The notes below the pieces were generated by a model. The model was not told where the DNA came from, made no database searches, and saw only the letters and a list, made by a program, of their open reading frames with translations. From the NCBI GenBank assembly GCA_030830945.1, contig JAURLY010000265.1, positions 1 to 6,783 on the forward strand: DNA of 6,783 nucleotides, written 5' to 3'. Numbering within the stretch: the first letter of the stretch is position 1; the number at the start of each line of letters is the position of its first letter. The stretch comes from Gammaproteobacteria bacterium (GTDB lineage Bacteria; Pseudomonadota; Gammaproteobacteria; Pseudomonadales; GM7GCV1). The position numbers and the translations under genes are program-made. Shown in pieces: positions 6,501 through 6,783 of this stretch.

Positions 6501-6659
6501 ATTCAGAGGCCTTTGGCATTGGTAATGATAGGGGGCCTGATTTCGTCAACTTTGTTAACACTTTTCCTTCTGCCTTTGCTATATCGCCGTTTCGGGGAAG
6601 AAAAATCTTTTGAAAACTACAGTAAGGAAGCCCGATGGATTCGACCATACGCAAATTAA
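3552..6659 (+). CDS. Heavy-metal-type RND efflux pump, inner-membrane permease (CusA/CzcA family)
   Basis: This 1035-aa proton-driven pump has the normal length and layout for the family: TM1 (13-31), a periplasmic porter half, TM2-TM6 (about 336-488), TM7 (about 524-542), a second porter half, and TM8-TM12 (about 857-1010). Family signatures include LPIDAFPEIAPTQVKL near the start, DVYWARQQVSERL and PTMNEG. TM4 reads AIGMIVDSAIVVIEN with Asp402 and Glu409 as likely proton-relay residues and Ala396 six residues before Asp402. From memory that is the CusA-like pattern; CzcA-type zinc/cobalt/cadmium pumps have Asp there. The porter cleft instead has Gln559, Glu610 and Glu659 where my alignment puts the three CusA copper-binding Met residues, and the DPM-x5-D and MRVSEML-TG-R segments look CzcA-like. 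The metal, if any, is therefore uncertain. The gene overlaps the next one by 25 nt. Confidence 0.92.
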   Translation: MLDRVIGFSLTQRALVLLAAVFLLGAGIASLTRLPIDAFPEIAPTQVKLIMKAPGMTPEEVESRVLRPLELELLGIPNQTIMRATAKYAIADITIDFEEGTDVYWARQQVSERLVTVQEELPDTVEGGLAPISTALSELFMFTVEGEDYSLEERRSLLDWLIRPSLRTLPGVADVNALGGRVRTFDIVPDEAAMSATKTSVDDIYQTVMMNNLNDGAGRIDEGEEAIVVRSIGSAQTKADIAALVIRETNGGVLRVGDVAEVKLGSLTRYGSVTSDGLGEAVEGIVVSLRGADARMVVEGVEQRLEELKPSLPEGVSIRVFYNRSDLINTAVGTVTQALVLAAVLVIMLLILFLGNWRAALVVTLILPFSALSTFLLMWAFGISANLMSLGGLAIAIGMIVDSAIVVIENTVERLKNTRKRDKLHIMYRAATEVSIPTASGTLIICLVFLPLLTLQGLEGKLFSPVALAIVFALGSALFLAFTLIPVFGSFLLDTKDSPQAPIMRMLTPHYERLLAMAMQTPAAVYSLAAISVVLAVISYTALGKTFMPTMNEGAVVMQLTALPSINLSQSEADDLRVEAAIIDRVPEVQHVISRVGSDELGLDPMSLNESDMFLELAPRSEWRNQDIDWLVNEIRTVMADFVGIESSFTQPIDMRVSEMLTGSRGDLAIKIFGPDAQTLADLAGEIEQIIGEVEGATDVFTASNDIAEYLRVDVHSERAGMFGLSVVDVQREMRSRLEGVLAGEVIEPDRRTPIVIRSDRSYAKNLHEFSDIRLVTDNGQQVRLYNVADIERAEGLASVERENGSRYAVVEAFVSGRDLVGFVEDAQAAVDEQLQLPAGYRLDFGGEFENQRRATARLALVIPLSLGLIFSVIFMTLRSLRQTLLIFFNIPFAIVGGVITLSLSGEYLSVPASVGFIALLGIAVLNGLVLVTYFNDLRALGKDMQETVLLGASRRLRPVLMTATTAAFGLAPLLFSTGPGSEIQRPLALVMIGGLISSTLLTLFLLPLLYRRFGEEKSFENYSKEARWIRPYAN
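6624..6628 (+). promoter_or_regulatory. Ribosome binding site of the gene nested in the pump 3' end
   Basis: AAGGA within the pump coding sequence precedes the ATG at 6635 by 6 nt, an ideal spacing. It supports a real start for the truncated gene. Confidence 0.6.
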
Positions 6660-6783
6660 CTCTGATCTGTCCGCAGGTTTTGCAGCCTACTTTTCTGGAT
6701 ATGCTGGATAACCTGGAAAACTTGCCTGGTTACACAATATTGAATGCGTTGGGGCGTGGTTCATCAATTGATCAGATGAATCA
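6635..6783 (+). CDS. PII-like DUF3240-family protein, N-terminal fragment (cut by window edge)
   Basis: A frame opens with ATG at 6635 and stays open to the window end (49 full codons). It begins MDSTIRKLTLICPQVLQ and continues through LDMLDNLENLPGYT and NALGRGSS. The opening beta-strand (KLTLICP), a helix, then a strand ending PGYT and a G-x-G-S turn resemble the ferredoxin-like fold of small PII-like DUF3240 proteins. I recall these as short (about 100 aa) proteins often encoded right after CusA/CzcA-type pumps. The role of that family is not established; a regulatory or metal-sensing partner is a guess. The start overlaps the last 25 nt of the pump gene in another frame and has a good ribosome binding site, so the two are probably coupled. 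The family call rests on half a protein. Confidence 0.6.
   Translation, partial: MDSTIRKLTLICPQVLQPTFLDMLDNLENLPGYTILNALGRGSSIDQMN

Overview
The window comes from a gammaproteobacterium. This rests on the gene order xseB-ispA-dxs, on the DXS N-terminus (MKTFTEIPQTCPDTPLLD) and on the HNH protein. A marine Cellvibrionales- or Pseudomonas-like relative is my best guess, but the sequence alone does not fix the genus. The window is chromosomal. I see no phage, IS or CRISPR sequence and no tRNA or rRNA.

Minus strand, 1-1264: a housekeeping operon read right to left. xseB (exonuclease VII small subunit) overlaps ispA (farnesyl diphosphate synthase) in a TAATG junction. About 31 nt after ispA, the first 18 codons of dxs run off the left edge. 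DXS makes the precursor of the isoprenoid units that IspA condenses.

Region 1265-1620: a 356-nt divergent intergenic region. On the plus strand it holds a near-consensus sigma70 promoter (TTGACA-N16-TAATAT), then about 175 nt that can fold into a closed multi-helix RNA, then a strong intrinsic terminator. This looks like an independent small RNA or a terminated leader for the next gene. I do not recognise the RNA family, and it is the best candidate here for something undescribed.

Plus strand, 1621-2184: a 187-aa HNH-domain protein with an intact zinc-ribbon/HNH core. Its start lies only about 40 nt after the terminator.

Region 2185-2459: an AT-rich spacer with a small hairpin, a perfect 12-bp inverted repeat, a Fur-box-like palindrome (12 of 14 positions) and a weak promoter candidate.

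Plus strand, 2460-6783: a heavy-metal-type RND efflux operon. It encodes a periplasmic adaptor (361 aa), an inner-membrane CusA/CzcA-type pump (1035 aa), and the start of a third gene nested in the end of the pump gene and cut by the window edge. The third product resembles the PII-like DUF3240 family. The pump's TM4 residues look CusA-like, but its porter-cleft residues do not keep the CusA methionines, so its substrate is uncertain. No outer-membrane channel gene or dedicated regulator is visible.
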